From: Streptomyces sp. NBC_01197
GTDB taxonomy: Bacteria; Actinomycetota; Actinomycetes; Streptomycetales; Streptomycetaceae
Length of the DNA: 64,000 nucleotides
Reading direction: 5' to 3'
Assembly: GCF_036010505.1 (NCBI RefSeq)
Contig: NZ_CP108569.1
Coordinates: 2,916,001-2,980,000, forward strand
The notes below the pieces were generated by a model. The model was not told where the DNA came from. It did no database searches and saw only the letters and a program-made list of their open reading frames with translations. Positions within the stretch are counted from its first letter, which is position 1. Each line of letters begins with the position of its first letter. Positions 18,238 to 27,438 of this stretch are shown piece by piece. The translations under genes and the position numbers were made by a program.

Positions 18238-18603
18238 TCAGGCCAGGTCCGTCAGCTCGTCCGCGTACACCTGGGAGAGCGGCTGCGGCCCCACGTACTG
18301 CTGGCAGTTGCAGACTCCGGGCTCGAAGCTCAGCGGTTTCTTGTTCTCGTCCCAGGACGTCGGAACCTCGACGGTCTCATGGCACTTGCCCTGCCGGTCA
18401 TGCTTGGCAAGGTGATGCGTACAGCCGCAGACCGGCTCGGGCGGTCTGCGCGCCGCCTCGATCTCCCGGCGCTCCCGCTCGGCTGTATCCAGCCGCTCCA
18501 TCCGGCGCTCATGGCGCGTGCGCAGAGCAGTGCGGCCCGTGTCGGCGATCCAGCCGAAGCCGCCGACCATGAAAAAGACGAATACCCACCAGAACCAGCT
18601 CAC
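18238..18603 (-). CDS. small membrane-anchored Cys/His-rich protein, function unknown
   Basis: This is a 121-residue protein I do not recognise functionally. Residues 1-20 (SWFWWVFVFFMVGGFGWIAD) form one membrane anchor. A charged coiled-coil-like helix follows at about 25-55. The C-terminal half carries CGCTHHLAKHDRQGKC and then CNCQQY, a pattern of four to five Cys plus His that suits a zinc or iron-sulfur site. Its length and conserved-looking motifs suggest a real gene of the Streptomyces core. The 136-nt spacer downstream holds degenerate CCTCTCCCTCAGG repeats. Confidence 0.75.
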   Translation of the reverse strand: MSWFWWVFVFFMVGGFGWIADTGRTALRTRHERRMERLDTAERERREIEAARRPPEPVCGCTHHLAKHDRQGKCHETVEVPTSWDENKKPLSFEPGVCNCQQYVGPQPLSQVYADELTDLA

Positions 18604-18845
18604 TTGCGGCCCCTTCCCCCGGCCGGTGCGTCCCGGCCTTCAAGGTTACGCGTACAGACGCCGGGAGCCGTAGGGCCGGACGGTAATCCGGGCCCGGTCT
18701 GCCGGGAGGGGCGGGGCGGCTGAGGGGCTGGGGTGGGCCGGGCTGGACGGGCTGGGGCGGCCGGGCTGGAGGGGCTTGGCCCGCCCGTCCCCCGTACGGA
18801 CCTTGCGCCGGGCGGAATCCGACGGGCCGTCAGAGGATGATCGAC

Positions 18846-20600
18846 ATGACGCCTCGTAAGCCGTCGCGCCCGTCGGCGCGTTTGTCGCTCCGTTCGTCCC
18901 GCACGTCCCTCCCCTCACCGTCCTTCAGGCTTCTCCGCACGCCTCTCCGGATGCCGCCCGGCACGCCGCTCCGTGCGCCGGCCGCTGCGTCCACCGGCGA
19001 GCCGCCCCGTAAGGCGTGGGCCGGCGTGTCGCGTAAAGCCGCCGGGCGTGCCGTGGGATGCGCCGCTGCCGCTTCCCTGCTGCTCGGCGGGCCCGCGTTC
19101 GCCGCCGCGCCGGCACCGCCCGCCGCCACACCGTCGGCAGCCACCGGCTCAGGCGCGGCATCCCCGGCTCGGGAACGGCCGACATGGACCACGTGCCCCG
19201 CGCCCTCCCCGGCACAGGGCGGCGGCAAGGCTCCCGGCACCGGCTGGGCCTGCGCCACTCTGAACGTCCCCCTCGACTACGCCAAGCCCGGCGGGAAGAC
19301 GATTCCGCTGGCCTTGATCCGGCATCGTGCGACCGGCCCCGGCAAGCGCATCGGCTCGCTGGTCTACAACTTCGGCGGTCCCGGCGGCTCGGGCGTCGAC
19401 ACACTGCCTGCCTTCACCCCCACGTTCGCGAAGCTCAACACCCGCTATGACCTGGTGAGTTTCGATCCGCGCGGAGTCGGCAACAGCGCACCCGTCCACT
19501 GCCTGACCGGCCCGGAGACCGATGCGTTCAACGCCGTCGACTCCACCCCCGACACCCCCGCCGAGGTCCGGCGGTGGATGGACGCGACCCGGAACTTCGC
19601 GGCGCAGTGCACGAAGAAGTCCGGCCCGCTCCTGCCGTATCTGACGACCACCAATGTGGCCAGGGATCTGGACCGGATCCGCGCGGCGGTGGGCGACAGG
19701 AAGCTGAACTACTACGGCTTCTCGTACGGTACGGAGCTCGGCGCGACCTACGCCCACCTCTTCCCGCGGAAGGTCGGCCGTGCGGTGCTCGACGGGGTCA
19801 TGCACCCCGACAAGGACTTCACACAAGGGGCCTTCTACCAGCTGAAAGGCTTTCAGCTGGCCCTGGACCACTTCGCGCGCTCCTGCGTCGCGGCCACGTA
19901 CCTCTGTCCGCTGCACCGCGCCACTCCTGAAGGAGTCGAGAAGGTACTGACCGGGCTCGTGGCGGGTCTGGAGAAGCACCCCGCAGTTGGAGCAGGAGGC
20001 CGCAAGCTCAACGACTCGCTCGCCCTGACAGCGATCGAAGGCGCCCTGTACTCGCCGGGGTCCGGGTGGCCGCGGATGGCGAGCGCGGTCGCAGGATACC
20101 TCCGTACGCACAACCCGGCGGCGCTGCTCACAATGGCCGACAGCATGACGGGCCGCGACGCCAAGGGGCACTACTCGAACAGCAACAACGTCTTCTCCGC
20201 GACCAGTTGCGCAGACTCCGGCGTACCGGTGCAGAAAGACGAGATCGAGCGGCGCCTGCCTGCTTACCGCAAAGCGTCGCCGCTGTTCGGCGCGCAGTTC
20301 GCTTGGGCGCTGAACCAGTGCACGTACTGGCCCGTCAAGGGAGCCATGAAGCACATGGAGGTCAGCGCCAAGGGAGCCCCGCCCATTCTGGTCATCGGCA
20401 ATACGGGCGACCCCGCCACCCCGTACGGCGGCGCGAAGGCGATGGCGCGGCGGCTCGGGAAGGGGGTCGGGGTGCTGGTCACCTGGAAGGGCGGGGAGGG
20501 GCACTGTTCCTACGGGAACGGCAGCGCGTGCATCGACGGCACGGCGAACGCGTATCTGCTGGACGGGAAGGTACCGGCATACGGGACTGGCTGCTCCTGA
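18846..20600 (+). CDS. secreted alpha/beta hydrolase, tripeptidyl-aminopeptidase (SlpD/E, TAP-like) family
   Basis: This is a 584-residue secreted serine hydrolase. It has a long Arg-rich n-region followed by a hydrophobic core ending in GGPAFAAAPAP, so export by Tat or Sec is likely. The oxyanion segment is NFGGPGGSGVD, the nucleophile elbow is YYGFSYGTELG (Ser), the acid is Asp in GNTGDPATPYGGA, and His is in GGEGHCSY. A TAP-like C-terminal domain holds paired Cys (SATSCADSG, NQCTYW, SACIDG, GTGCS). Members release N-terminal tripeptides from exported proteins. The ATG at 18846 is chosen because AGAGGA lies about 8 nt upstream; one at 18837 is also in frame. Confidence 0.92.
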   Translation: MTPRKPSRPSARLSLRSSRTSLPSPSFRLLRTPLRMPPGTPLRAPAAASTGEPPRKAWAGVSRKAAGRAVGCAAAASLLLGGPAFAAAPAPPAATPSAATGSGAASPARERPTWTTCPAPSPAQGGGKAPGTGWACATLNVPLDYAKPGGKTIPLALIRHRATGPGKRIGSLVYNFGGPGGSGVDTLPAFTPTFAKLNTRYDLVSFDPRGVGNSAPVHCLTGPETDAFNAVDSTPDTPAEVRRWMDATRNFAAQCTKKSGPLLPYLTTTNVARDLDRIRAAVGDRKLNYYGFSYGTELGATYAHLFPRKVGRAVLDGVMHPDKDFTQGAFYQLKGFQLALDHFARSCVAATYLCPLHRATPEGVEKVLTGLVAGLEKHPAVGAGGRKLNDSLALTAIEGALYSPGSGWPRMASAVAGYLRTHNPAALLTMADSMTGRDAKGHYSNSNNVFSATSCADSGVPVQKDEIERRLPAYRKASPLFGAQFAWALNQCTYWPVKGAMKHMEVSAKGAPPILVIGNTGDPATPYGGAKAMARRLGKGVGVLVTWKGGEGHCSYGNGSACIDGTANAYLLDGKVPAYGTGCS

Positions 20601-20791
20601 CGCGGGGCCGGGAGGGGGCCGCTGTGGGGGCGGGAGGAGAGGCGGGGAGCGGGGCCCCCCGAGGGGAAGGGCGAGGCGTGGGGCCCCGGGGCGAGGGCGG
20701 CCCCAAGGACCAGCCGCGCTCCGAGCTACAGCTGACGTTCCTCGCTGGGGCTGCTACTTTTCGCTGGAGCCGGCATTCCTCTCTGGAGCTC

Positions 20792-21496
20792 TCACTCCTC
20801 CAGCAACTCCGCCGCAAGGCGTTTGACCTGGTTGGCAAGGGGGCGCTGAGCGGGCTCGTTCCGGGCTGCCGCGTCCGCGAGCCGTACGACGTCCGCACGC
20901 CACCGGCCGCTCGCCGACCCGCTGGCGCCGACCCGCCGCAGACCGCGCTCCAGCAGCCCCACTGCCACCTCCGGCTGCCCGCGCAGTACCGCCTTGACGA
21001 CAGTCACGGCATTGGCGAGTGCACTGGCCGCGAGAGACCACTCGGGATCCCACACTGCTGCGGCACTGCCACCGTCCTGCGCTCGGTCCTCACCGGTGCC
21101 CGCCCTTACCGGACCCGCCGACTCGTCGGCCACTGCCGCGATCTCCAGATCCAGCCGCCAGAACAGTGGCATATCCCGGAAGGCGAGGAACAACAGCCTC
21201 CGGCGGAAAGGCCATTGAGAATTCCGTTGAGTATCCGGATCACTGCGCAGCGAGACGACCGCTCTAACCACACCCAGGCAGGGTCCGACGGCAGCCGCAC
21301 AGGGCTCGAACTGCGCGTCGGGGACAGTCCAGACAAGGTCGATGTCGCTGTACGGATCCGCCGTGCCCCGGGCAAGCGAACCACGCAGATCCGCCACCGA
21401 GCCGGCGCACTGCGCCGCGAGCGCGTTACGGAGTTCCTGAGCGAAGGCGGCCCGACGGGCGGGGTCGAGGTCCATGGCGGGCGGAGTGGGGGACAT
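20792..21496 (-). CDS. nucleotidyltransferase-fold domain protein
   Basis: This is a 234-residue protein. The nucleotidyltransferase signature GSLARGTADPYSDIDLVW at about 36-53 gives two metal-binding Asp residues after GS. The remainder is mostly helical (ALANAVTVVKAVLRGQPEVAVGLLERGL) and could be a substrate-binding bundle, as in MNT-type or aminoglycoside nucleotidyltransferases. No HEPN-type partner lies beside it, so a toxin-antitoxin role is not supported. The start MSPTPPAMDLDP is chosen over a longer low-quality frame. It is convergent with the secreted peptidase gene; the spacer at 20601-20791 is G-rich with nothing recognised. Confidence 0.8.
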   Translation of the reverse strand: MSPTPPAMDLDPARRAAFAQELRNALAAQCAGSVADLRGSLARGTADPYSDIDLVWTVPDAQFEPCAAAVGPCLGVVRAVVSLRSDPDTQRNSQWPFRRRLLFLAFRDMPLFWRLDLEIAAVADESAGPVRAGTGEDRAQDGGSAAAVWDPEWSLAASALANAVTVVKAVLRGQPEVAVGLLERGLRRVGASGSASGRWRADVVRLADAAARNEPAQRPLANQVKRLAAELLEE

Positions 21497-21854
21497 GGCG
21501 CCACAGCGTAAGGCAGGGCGGGACGGACCGACCCCGTGACCGCGCCCGACCGCGTGGCAGTGGACACCACAGGTAGCACCCGCGACCTCAGGGGCTCCCC
21601 GGCCGGGTCTGAAGGGTGCTCTGCCACCAAGGGGACACAGTGTCGGCGGGTGGCCAGGACCTCTTGCCCACTGACGCTCGCTCATGGCCACAGCAGTCAC
21701 GTCTCCCGTCCCTGCACGGCACTTCGTGCGTCCAGGAGCGACCGTACTCAATGGGCTCGGCCAGCACTGGCTCGTCCCGCGCAGCAGGGCAACGATGTTG
21801 AGTTCCGTGTTCCGGATCTGCCATTCATACGAGTGAAAGCGCGTCCCAACCTGG

Positions 21855-21910
21855 CGTTACTACAGAGAGTGAGTAACGATTAGGGTGCGGCTCGCCAAGG
21901 GAATGGCGAG
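21855..21910. promoter_or_regulatory. two inverted repeats before the DUF222-HNH gene
   Basis: CGTTACT (21855-21861)/AGTAACG (21872-21878) and CTCGCCA (21891-21897)/TGGCGAG (21904-21910) lie 30-85 nt upstream of the HNH gene. Dyads like these could be operators or attenuating stems. The rest of the 443-base gap (21497-21939) shows no further gene. Confidence 0.45.
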
Positions 21911-21939
21911 AGTTGAGGCCAATCACGGGGGTGTGGGCC

Positions 21940-23655
21940 ATGACCATCCAGACTGATCAGACGAACCGAACGGCAGGCGCCGGCCAGGCAGGCCAGTCCA
22001 TCCGGGCAGCCCAGTCCAGTCAGGCAACCCGGGTCGGCAGCGACCGGTCGACGTACGTAACCCAGACGGCTGTGCTGGACAGAAATGAGCCTGAGCCACC
22101 GCCTTCATCCAGCCCGCCCGCCCCATTTGGCGCGGCGGACGCGCTGGACGGGCCGAACGGACTGAACGGACCAGGCAGGCCGGACAAAGACTTCCGACTC
22201 CGGCTGCCCGGTGCACCCGCCCTGCCCGATCCACCAGTTCCTTCGGGTACTTCGGGTACTTCGGGTACTTCGGGGTCTTCAACTCCAGCAGTTCCAGCAG
22301 CTCCACCGAACCCAGTCGGCCCTCAGACACCGGACGACTGGGCCGCTCACCTACGGGAGACAGCCCCCTCAGCCCAGACTGCTGCGCTCCTCGGAGTCCT
22401 CGAGTCAAAAGAGCTGTCGCCGCGCGGACGTATCGACGCTCTGGCCGTACTGGAGCGCCACGCAGCGTGGTTCGCTGCCAGGCAAGTCCATCTGCTGGCG
22501 GACATCGCGGCACATGCCGAGTCAGAGCCTCCCCCGCACGAACGCGATACCGACAGCCAGCTCCTGAACAACGGGGACTACGCGGCCGAAGAGGTGGCCT
22601 GTGCCCTGCGCATCAGCAACACGACCGCCACCGAGCGGCTTCGGATCGCCAAGGAACTGGCCGGCCGGTACTCCAACACACTCGGCCTGCTCGAAGGTGG
22701 AGAGATCTGTTACATGCAGGCCAGGAACCTGGCCAACGCCTGCCGGGTGCTCGAACCGAAGGCAGCCGCCCGAGTCGAGACGGCCATGGCGACCAAGATG
22801 CCCACCCAGGCCACTGGCCAGAGTTCCCGAGCGCTGCGCCGTCAGGTAATCAAGGCGGACCCGGAGGGCTACCAGCGTCGGCTGGAACTGCGGACGAAGG
22901 AGCGGGAGATCGTCCGCTATCCGCAGGACGACGGCATGATCACCTGGGGTGCCACGGTGCCTGCGGACCTCGGTGCCCGCTTCGACCAAGCAGTCGACGC
23001 CCACGCCACGACCCTTGTCATGGACGGCCGTACCCTCAGCCAGCGTCGAGTGGATGCTCTGGCCGATCTCATCCTCAACCGACCCGTCCTGCTCAGCGGT
23101 TCCCAGGTGTCCGCTGAAACCGAGGCGCCCCAGGGCCTCTCTGGTCGGCCCGCCGCCGCCACGGCGCTCGTGCACGTGACCGTGCCCCTCGACGTACTGA
23201 TCGGAGCGAGTGAGGATCCCGCAGAGCTGAAGGGCTACGGTCCCATCACCGCTACGCAGGCCCGCACCATCGCCTTCGCCGAGGGAACGATCTGGCGCCG
23301 CTTGATCACCCACCCCAAAACAGGCCTGCTCATCAAGACCGACCCCACCAGCTACCGCCCCACCGCCGAAACCGAACGGCACGTCATCGCCCGAGACCAG
23401 CAGTGCGCCTTCCCTTCCTGCCGCATGCCCGCACAGCGATGCGACCTCGACCACGTCAAGGAGTTCGATCACGGACATCCCGAGTCGGGCGGGAAGACAG
23501 TCCCGGAGAATCTCATCCCGATCTGCCGTCGCCACCACCTGATGAAACACCGCGGCAACTGGAGCGTCACGCGGGACTCAGTCACCGGAATCACCACCTG
23601 GGTCAGTCCGACCGGCCACATCTACCTCAATACGCCGCGTAACTACGCGGAATAG
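21940..23655 (+). CDS. DUF222 / HNH endonuclease domain protein (13E12 repeat-like family)
   Basis: This is a 571-residue protein. Residues 1-125 are low-complexity linker, including a GTS tripeptide repeat. The helical DUF222 domain is at about 130-420 (LAVLERHAAWFAARQVHLLA, EVACALRISNTTATERLRIA). The C-terminal HNH nuclease motif reads CAFPSCRMPAQRCDLDHVKEF, then PENLIPICRRHHLMKH, with zinc-binding CxxC and catalytic His. The family is common and duplicated in Actinobacteria and behaves like a mobile, homing-nuclease-like element; its biological role is unclear. The ATG at 21940 is used; only GGGGGTG is upstream, so the start is moderately sure. Confidence 0.88.
   Translation: MTIQTDQTNRTAGAGQAGQSIRAAQSSQATRVGSDRSTYVTQTAVLDRNEPEPPPSSSPPAPFGAADALDGPNGLNGPGRPDKDFRLRLPGAPALPDPPVPSGTSGTSGTSGSSTPAVPAAPPNPVGPQTPDDWAAHLRETAPSAQTAALLGVLESKELSPRGRIDALAVLERHAAWFAARQVHLLADIAAHAESEPPPHERDTDSQLLNNGDYAAEEVACALRISNTTATERLRIAKELAGRYSNTLGLLEGGEICYMQARNLANACRVLEPKAAARVETAMATKMPTQATGQSSRALRRQVIKADPEGYQRRLELRTKEREIVRYPQDDGMITWGATVPADLGARFDQAVDAHATTLVMDGRTLSQRRVDALADLILNRPVLLSGSQVSAETEAPQGLSGRPAAATALVHVTVPLDVLIGASEDPAELKGYGPITATQARTIAFAEGTIWRRLITHPKTGLLIKTDPTSYRPTAETERHVIARDQQCAFPSCRMPAQRCDLDHVKEFDHGHPESGGKTVPENLIPICRRHHLMKHRGNWSVTRDSVTGITTWVSPTGHIYLNTPRNYAE
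22243..22275. repeat. 9-bp tandem repeat in the HNH gene
   Basis: Three full copies and one partial copy of a 9-bp unit (TTCGGGTAC) encode a Gly-Thr-Ser repeat in the disordered N-terminal linker. The reading frame is kept whatever the copy number. Confidence 0.85.
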
Positions 23656-23801
23656 CAAGGCGCCAGGCACCTCCAGGGCCGGCTACCGATCCAGGCTAAG
23701 AGCAGGTAGCGGCGAAGCATTCGGCCCGGATGACCAGCGAGCAACGCGTGCGTGGGCAGTCCAGGGAACACAGCCACAGCCGGCCCATTCCACCCAGACC
23801 G

Positions 23802-24089
23802 CTACTCCGCCCAGACCGATTCAAAGCGCCACCGGTGCACCGCACGAGTGACCAAGTCAGCGTCGGGTTCGGGAAGTTCGGGCAGGTCCGCATCGTAAGG
23901 AGCGTCCCACCAGGTGAGGACCAGCACTCGGTCCTGCGGAGCACGCAGAAACTCGCGGCGCAGAGGGCAGCTCGTTCCCTCCACGCCCTCCCTGGGAACC
24001 TCTGCCTGTGCCTGCTGCCGCGCCCACTCCAGCAACTCGCCGCCCCGGCCGTCCGCCGCGCGTGCCTCCCACATCAGCGCGACGGTCAT
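23802..24089 (-). CDS. 95-residue protein coupled to tsaD, function unknown
   Basis: This is a 95-residue protein without a recognised domain: [61 protein letters not shown]. The alternating strands and helices resemble small antibiotic-biosynthesis-monooxygenase-like (ferredoxin-like) folds, but that is only an impression. Its ATG overlaps the tsaD stop (ATGA), so it is the last gene of the tsaB-rimI-tsaD transcript and translated with it. That implies a linked function or simply operon hitch-hiking. Confidence 0.75.
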   Translation of the reverse strand: MTVALMWEARAADGRGGELLEWARQQAQAEVPREGVEGTSCPLRREFLRAPQDRVLVLTWWDAPYDADLPELPEPDADLVTRAVHRWRFESVWAE

Positions 24090-25273
24090 GAGTAGAGGTT
24101 GCCCTTGCTGATCTCGTGGACATGGTCGTGATCATGTACGGGCCCACCACCAAGCCCCCGTCCACCCGCCCGGCCATGCCCCGGACCGTCCACATCGGCA
24201 TGGTCAGCCCCCTCACCATGATTCCGTGCGACACCGGGCACATGCGGGTCCGTCACGGGCAACGACGAGTCCGCGGATAGTTCCCAGTCCGATGCCGTCC
24301 TGTTCCGCGCCACCATTTCCGCACCGAGTGCCGCGACCATCGCGCCGTTGTCCGTGCACAGTCCGGGACGAGGTACTCGCAGTCGGATACCGGCCCGCTC
24401 GCACCGTTCCTGGGCGAGTGCGCGCAGCCTGGAGTTGGCGGCGACACCACCGCCGATCATCAGGTGGTCGACGCCCTCGTCCTTGCACGCACGGACGGCC
24501 TTCCGCGTGAGTACATCGACGACCGCCTCCTGGAACGACGCCGCCACATCGCGCACCGGAAGTTCCTCGCCCGCCGCCCGCTTCGCCTCGACCCAGCGTG
24601 CCACCGATGTCTTGAGCCCGGAAAACGAGAAGTCGTACGCCGCGTCGCGCGACCCCGTCAGCCCGCGCGGGAACGCAATCGCCGTCGGGTCTCCCTCCCG
24701 TGCCAGTCGGTCGATGACCGGCCCACCCGGGAAGCCGAGGTTCAACACGCGTGCGATCTTGTCGAAGGCCTCGCCGGCCGCGTCGTCGATCGTCGCGCCC
24801 AGCGGCCGGACGTCCGCAGTGATGTCAGGCGCCAGCAACAGCGACGAGTGTCCGCCCGATACGAGCAACGCCATCGTCGGTTCGGGCAACGGCCCGTGCT
24901 CCAGCTGGTCCACACAGATGTGCGAGGCCAGATGGTTGACGCCGTACAGCGGTTTTCCCAGCGCGTATGCGTACGCCTTGGCCGCCGATACGCCGACGAG
25001 CAAGGCCCCAGCGAGACCGGGCCCCGCCGTCACGGAGATCCCGTCGAGATCCCTCGCGGCGACCCCGGCGTCCTTCAGCGCCCGTTCAATGGTCGGAACC
25101 ATCGCTTCCAGATGCGCGCGCGAAGCGATCTCAGGCACGACTCCGCCGAAGCGGGCATGCGTGTCGACGCTCGACGCGACCGCGTCGGCGAGCAGTGTCG
25201 TCCCGCGGACGATACCGACCCCTGTCTCGTCGCAGGAGGTCTCGATGCCGAGTACGAGAGGTTCGTCAGCCAT
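24086..25273 (-). CDS. tsaD: tRNA threonylcarbamoyladenosine transferase subunit TsaD
   Basis: This is a 395-residue ASKHA-fold protein that transfers threonylcarbamoyl to A37 of ANN-decoding tRNAs, working with TsaB and TsaE in the cytoplasm. It shows [13 protein letters not shown] at the N-terminus, the metal-binding H114 and H118 in [20 protein letters not shown] and [11 protein letters not shown]. The C-terminus is longer than in E. coli and ends in a Gly/His-rich tail ([12 protein letters not shown]), a feature of Streptomyces homologues. The start [10 protein letters not shown] is chosen by family similarity. It overlaps rimI by 8 nt. Confidence 0.97.
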   Translation of the reverse strand: MADEPLVLGIETSCDETGVGIVRGTTLLADAVASSVDTHARFGGVVPEIASRAHLEAMVPTIERALKDAGVAARDLDGISVTAGPGLAGALLVGVSAAKAYAYALGKPLYGVNHLASHICVDQLEHGPLPEPTMALLVSGGHSSLLLAPDITADVRPLGATIDDAAGEAFDKIARVLNLGFPGGPVIDRLAREGDPTAIAFPRGLTGSRDAAYDFSFSGLKTSVARWVEAKRAAGEELPVRDVAASFQEAVVDVLTRKAVRACKDEGVDHLMIGGGVAANSRLRALAQERCERAGIRLRVPRPGLCTDNGAMVAALGAEMVARNRTASDWELSADSSLPVTDPHVPGVARNHGEGADHADVDGPGHGRAGGRGLGGGPVHDHDHVHEISKGNLYS

Positions 25274-25766
25274 GGATCTCTGTTCCTTGTGCGAGGCCCA
25301 TTTCCGGGCGCAGTTCGAGGCGCATGACGAGCGCGTCCACATTGCCCGGCTGGTAGTAGCCCCGGCGGAAGCCGATGGGCTCGAAGCCGAAGCGTTCGTA
25401 GAGTTTCTGGGCACGGATGTTGTCGACCCGTACTTCGAGCAGGACCTCAGCGCATTCGAAGGCGGTGGCGTGTTTGAGGAGATCCGTCAGGAGCTCGGCG
25501 CCGAGGCCTGTGCCCCACTGATCCCGGGCCGAGGCGATCGTCTGTACGTCGCCCATGCCGCCGACAGCCGCGAGGCCCGCGTAGCCGACGATCCGCTCGG
25601 CGGTCTCCGCGACCACGTAGCGCCGGGTCGCGGCCGGTCCGCGCGCGTGGGCGAGCTCGGACCAGAACATGCCCTCGGACCAGGCATCGTCGGGAAACAG
25701 CTCGTGTTCGAGCTCCAGCACGGGCGTGATGTCCCACCAGCGCATCTCGCGCAGTACGGCCGTCAC
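25266..25766 (-). CDS. rimI: ribosomal protein S18-alanine N-acetyltransferase RimI
   Basis: This is a 166-residue GNAT acetyltransferase. The motifs are [20 protein letters not shown] (beta-4), the acetyl-CoA pyrophosphate-loop segment [17 protein letters not shown] and [20 protein letters not shown] with [20 protein letters not shown]. These are typical of RimI, which acetylates the N-terminal Ala of S18. It overlaps tsaB by 4 nt (ATGA) and tsaD by 8 nt, the classic tsaB-rimI-tsaD order. Confidence 0.94.
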   Translation of the reverse strand: MTAVLREMRWWDITPVLELEHELFPDDAWSEGMFWSELAHARGPAATRRYVVAETAERIVGYAGLAAVGGMGDVQTIASARDQWGTGLGAELLTDLLKHATAFECAEVLLEVRVDNIRAQKLYERFGFEPIGFRRGYYQPGNVDALVMRLELRPEMGLAQGTEIHG

Positions 25767-26575
25767 TGTGGGGTGACCACCTTGTAGTTCTTCGGCACCT
25801 GGGCGTCGGGGCGCCGCAGATAGAGCGGCGTGACCGGAAGAAACCCTTCAGCGATCACCATGTCACCCGTCTCGATCCCGGCTCCGCCGCCGGCACTGCC
25901 ATCGACATGCATTCCTTCGCCCCGGATTCCGCCGCCACTGCTCCCCTCAGCACAGGCCCCGTCAGCACCATTTCCGTCAGCGCCAGCCCCATTTCCGTCA
26001 GCACCGCTTCCCCGCGCCAGCTTCTCGGCCGCCAGTGCCGCGAGGGCCCCCGCCGGTACGTGTTCGGGAGCGCGCGCGTCGAGGAAGGTATCGGGATACA
26101 GCAACGCGCCGGCCCCCACCGCAGGCAACCCCGCGACCTGTTCGGCAATGTCCGCGGGCCGGTCCACGGCGGGCTCACCCAGCCGGGTCCGGAATCCGTC
26201 GTACCGCGCCCAGTAGACCTCCTTGCGCCGGGCGTCCGTCGCGACGACGAAGGGGCCGCTGAGCCCGGACGCGTATGCGAGGCCGTCCAGCGTGCACAGC
26301 CCGTACACGGGCACGCCCAGAGCGGACCCGAACGTGGCGGCCGTCACCAGCCCGACGCGCAGCCCGGTGTAGGGTCCCGGCCCCACGCCGACGACGATGC
26401 CCGTGACGGCGTCCAGTTTCAGTCCGGCTTCGGCGAGAACATGATCGACGGTGGGCAGCAGCAGCTCCCCATGACGGCGGGCGTCGGTCCGACTGGACTC
26501 GGCGACCACGGATGTTCCGTCGTGGAGGGCGGCAGTGACGGCGGGCGTGGCGGTATCAACAGCGAGCAGGAGCAC
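25763..26575 (-). CDS. tsaB: tRNA threonylcarbamoyladenosine biosynthesis protein TsaB
   Basis: This is a 270-residue ASKHA-fold partner of TsaD: LLLAVDTATPAVTAALHDG at the N-terminus, then GVGPGPYTGLRVGLVTAATFGSAL. The C-terminal half carries an unusual low-complexity insertion (GSGADGNGAGADGNGADGAC) before the conserved FLPVTPLYLRRPDAQVPK ending. It is longer than the usual ~230 residues because of this insertion. It is the first gene of the tsaB-rimI-tsaD operon, divergent from the exported unknown protein across a 103-nt spacer. Confidence 0.93.
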   Translation of the reverse strand: MLLLAVDTATPAVTAALHDGTSVVAESSRTDARRHGELLLPTVDHVLAEAGLKLDAVTGIVVGVGPGPYTGLRVGLVTAATFGSALGVPVYGLCTLDGLAYASGLSGPFVVATDARRKEVYWARYDGFRTRLGEPAVDRPADIAEQVAGLPAVGAGALLYPDTFLDARAPEHVPAGALAALAAEKLARGSGADGNGAGADGNGADGACAEGSSGGGIRGEGMHVDGSAGGGAGIETGDMVIAEGFLPVTPLYLRRPDAQVPKNYKVVTPQ

Positions 26576-26678
26576 ACAAACAGCCTACGGCTCCCGCGAC
26601 GGGGGCACGCCGCCCCGTCCAGTCAGCCCGCTGCTGCTACCGTCACCGAGAATACGTACGAGAAATGGGGAGCCTCAG

Positions 26679-27245
26679 GTGTCAAGGAGCAGCTCGGGAA
26701 TCGTGGCCGGGCTCACCGGGGCAGCGCTTGCCGTGGTCGGCTTCCTCGCCTACCAGGCTTCGGCCAATGCCCCCGCCGGCCTCGCGGCCCCCAAGCCCTC
26801 GTCCTCAGCGTCCTCCTCTGCCAACCCGTCGGGCACCCCGACGAAGCCGGGAAAGCAGAACAGCCACGCGGTGCCGCCGCACTCGGGTGCGGGCTCCCGC
26901 GTCGTGTACTCGCTCAGGGCGAAGCGGGTGTGGCTGGTGAGCGACACCGGGGTCGGCGTGCGGACCTTCGAGGTCATGCCGAGCGTGGTGAACCCGCGGC
27001 CGGGGACGTACCAGGTGACTTCGCGCACAGGCAGCACCATGGGTTCCGACGGGGTGCCGATCGAGCATGTAGTGCGGTTCGCGAGCGTCGACGGGGTGAC
27101 GGTCGGGTTCAGCGCCGCTACGGACAACTCGATGTCCAGCCCCGACCCGCAGCAGAAGACCGGTGGAATCCGGATGAAGCGCGCGGACGGCGACGCGATG
27201 TGGCCACTCGCGACGTACGGCACCAAGATCGTCGTCGTGCCTTAG
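26679..27245 (+). CDS. membrane-anchored/exported protein, possibly a degenerate L,D-transpeptidase-like domain
   Basis: This is a 188-residue protein. The GTG start has GGGGAG at 6 nt spacing. An N-terminal hydrophobic segment (GIVAGLTGAALAVVGFLAYQ) is followed by a Ser/Pro linker and a beta-rich domain at about 75-188. SLRAKRVWLVSDTGVGVRTFEV and PGTYQVTSR look like the start of a YkuD fold, but no HGxx or SxGCxR catalytic motif is present, so transpeptidase activity is not expected. The TAG stop sits immediately before the left end of the IS630-like element, so insertion happened exactly at the end of this gene. Confidence 0.75.
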   Translation: MSRSSSGIVAGLTGAALAVVGFLAYQASANAPAGLAAPKPSSSASSSANPSGTPTKPGKQNSHAVPPHSGAGSRVVYSLRAKRVWLVSDTGVGVRTFEVMPSVVNPRPGTYQVTSRTGSTMGSDGVPIEHVVRFASVDGVTVGFSAATDNSMSSPDPQQKTGGIRMKRADGDAMWPLATYGTKIVVVP

Positions 27246-27270
27246 GGTCGGCTCTGTAAATCCTTCGGGG
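27246..27270 (+). repeat. left terminal inverted repeat of the IS630-like element
   Basis: It begins GGTCGGCTCTGTAAATCC and is complementary to 29486-29462 with one mismatch at position 10. It directly follows the stop codon of the preceding gene. Confidence 0.85.
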
Positions 27271-27438
27271 TTGACTCCGGAACCTGTGGCGTGCGTGGTG
27301 CGGAGGCAGGTGCTGCCGTGGGAACCGGGGTTGTGACGGATCTTGTGAGCACCGCCGCATTTCGGAGGGCACCCGCGCTGTTCTGCCAGCGGCGAACCCC
27401 GGCCCGACCGGACTCGGCGATCACTACGGTCCAGTCCC

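Noticed and set aside
20792..21496. MNT/HEPN toxin-antitoxin system
   Set aside because: There is no HEPN partner next to the nucleotidyltransferase-fold gene.
26679..27245. Called as an active L,D-transpeptidase
   Set aside because: No HGxx and SxGCxR catalytic motif is present; only weak fold-like similarity remains.
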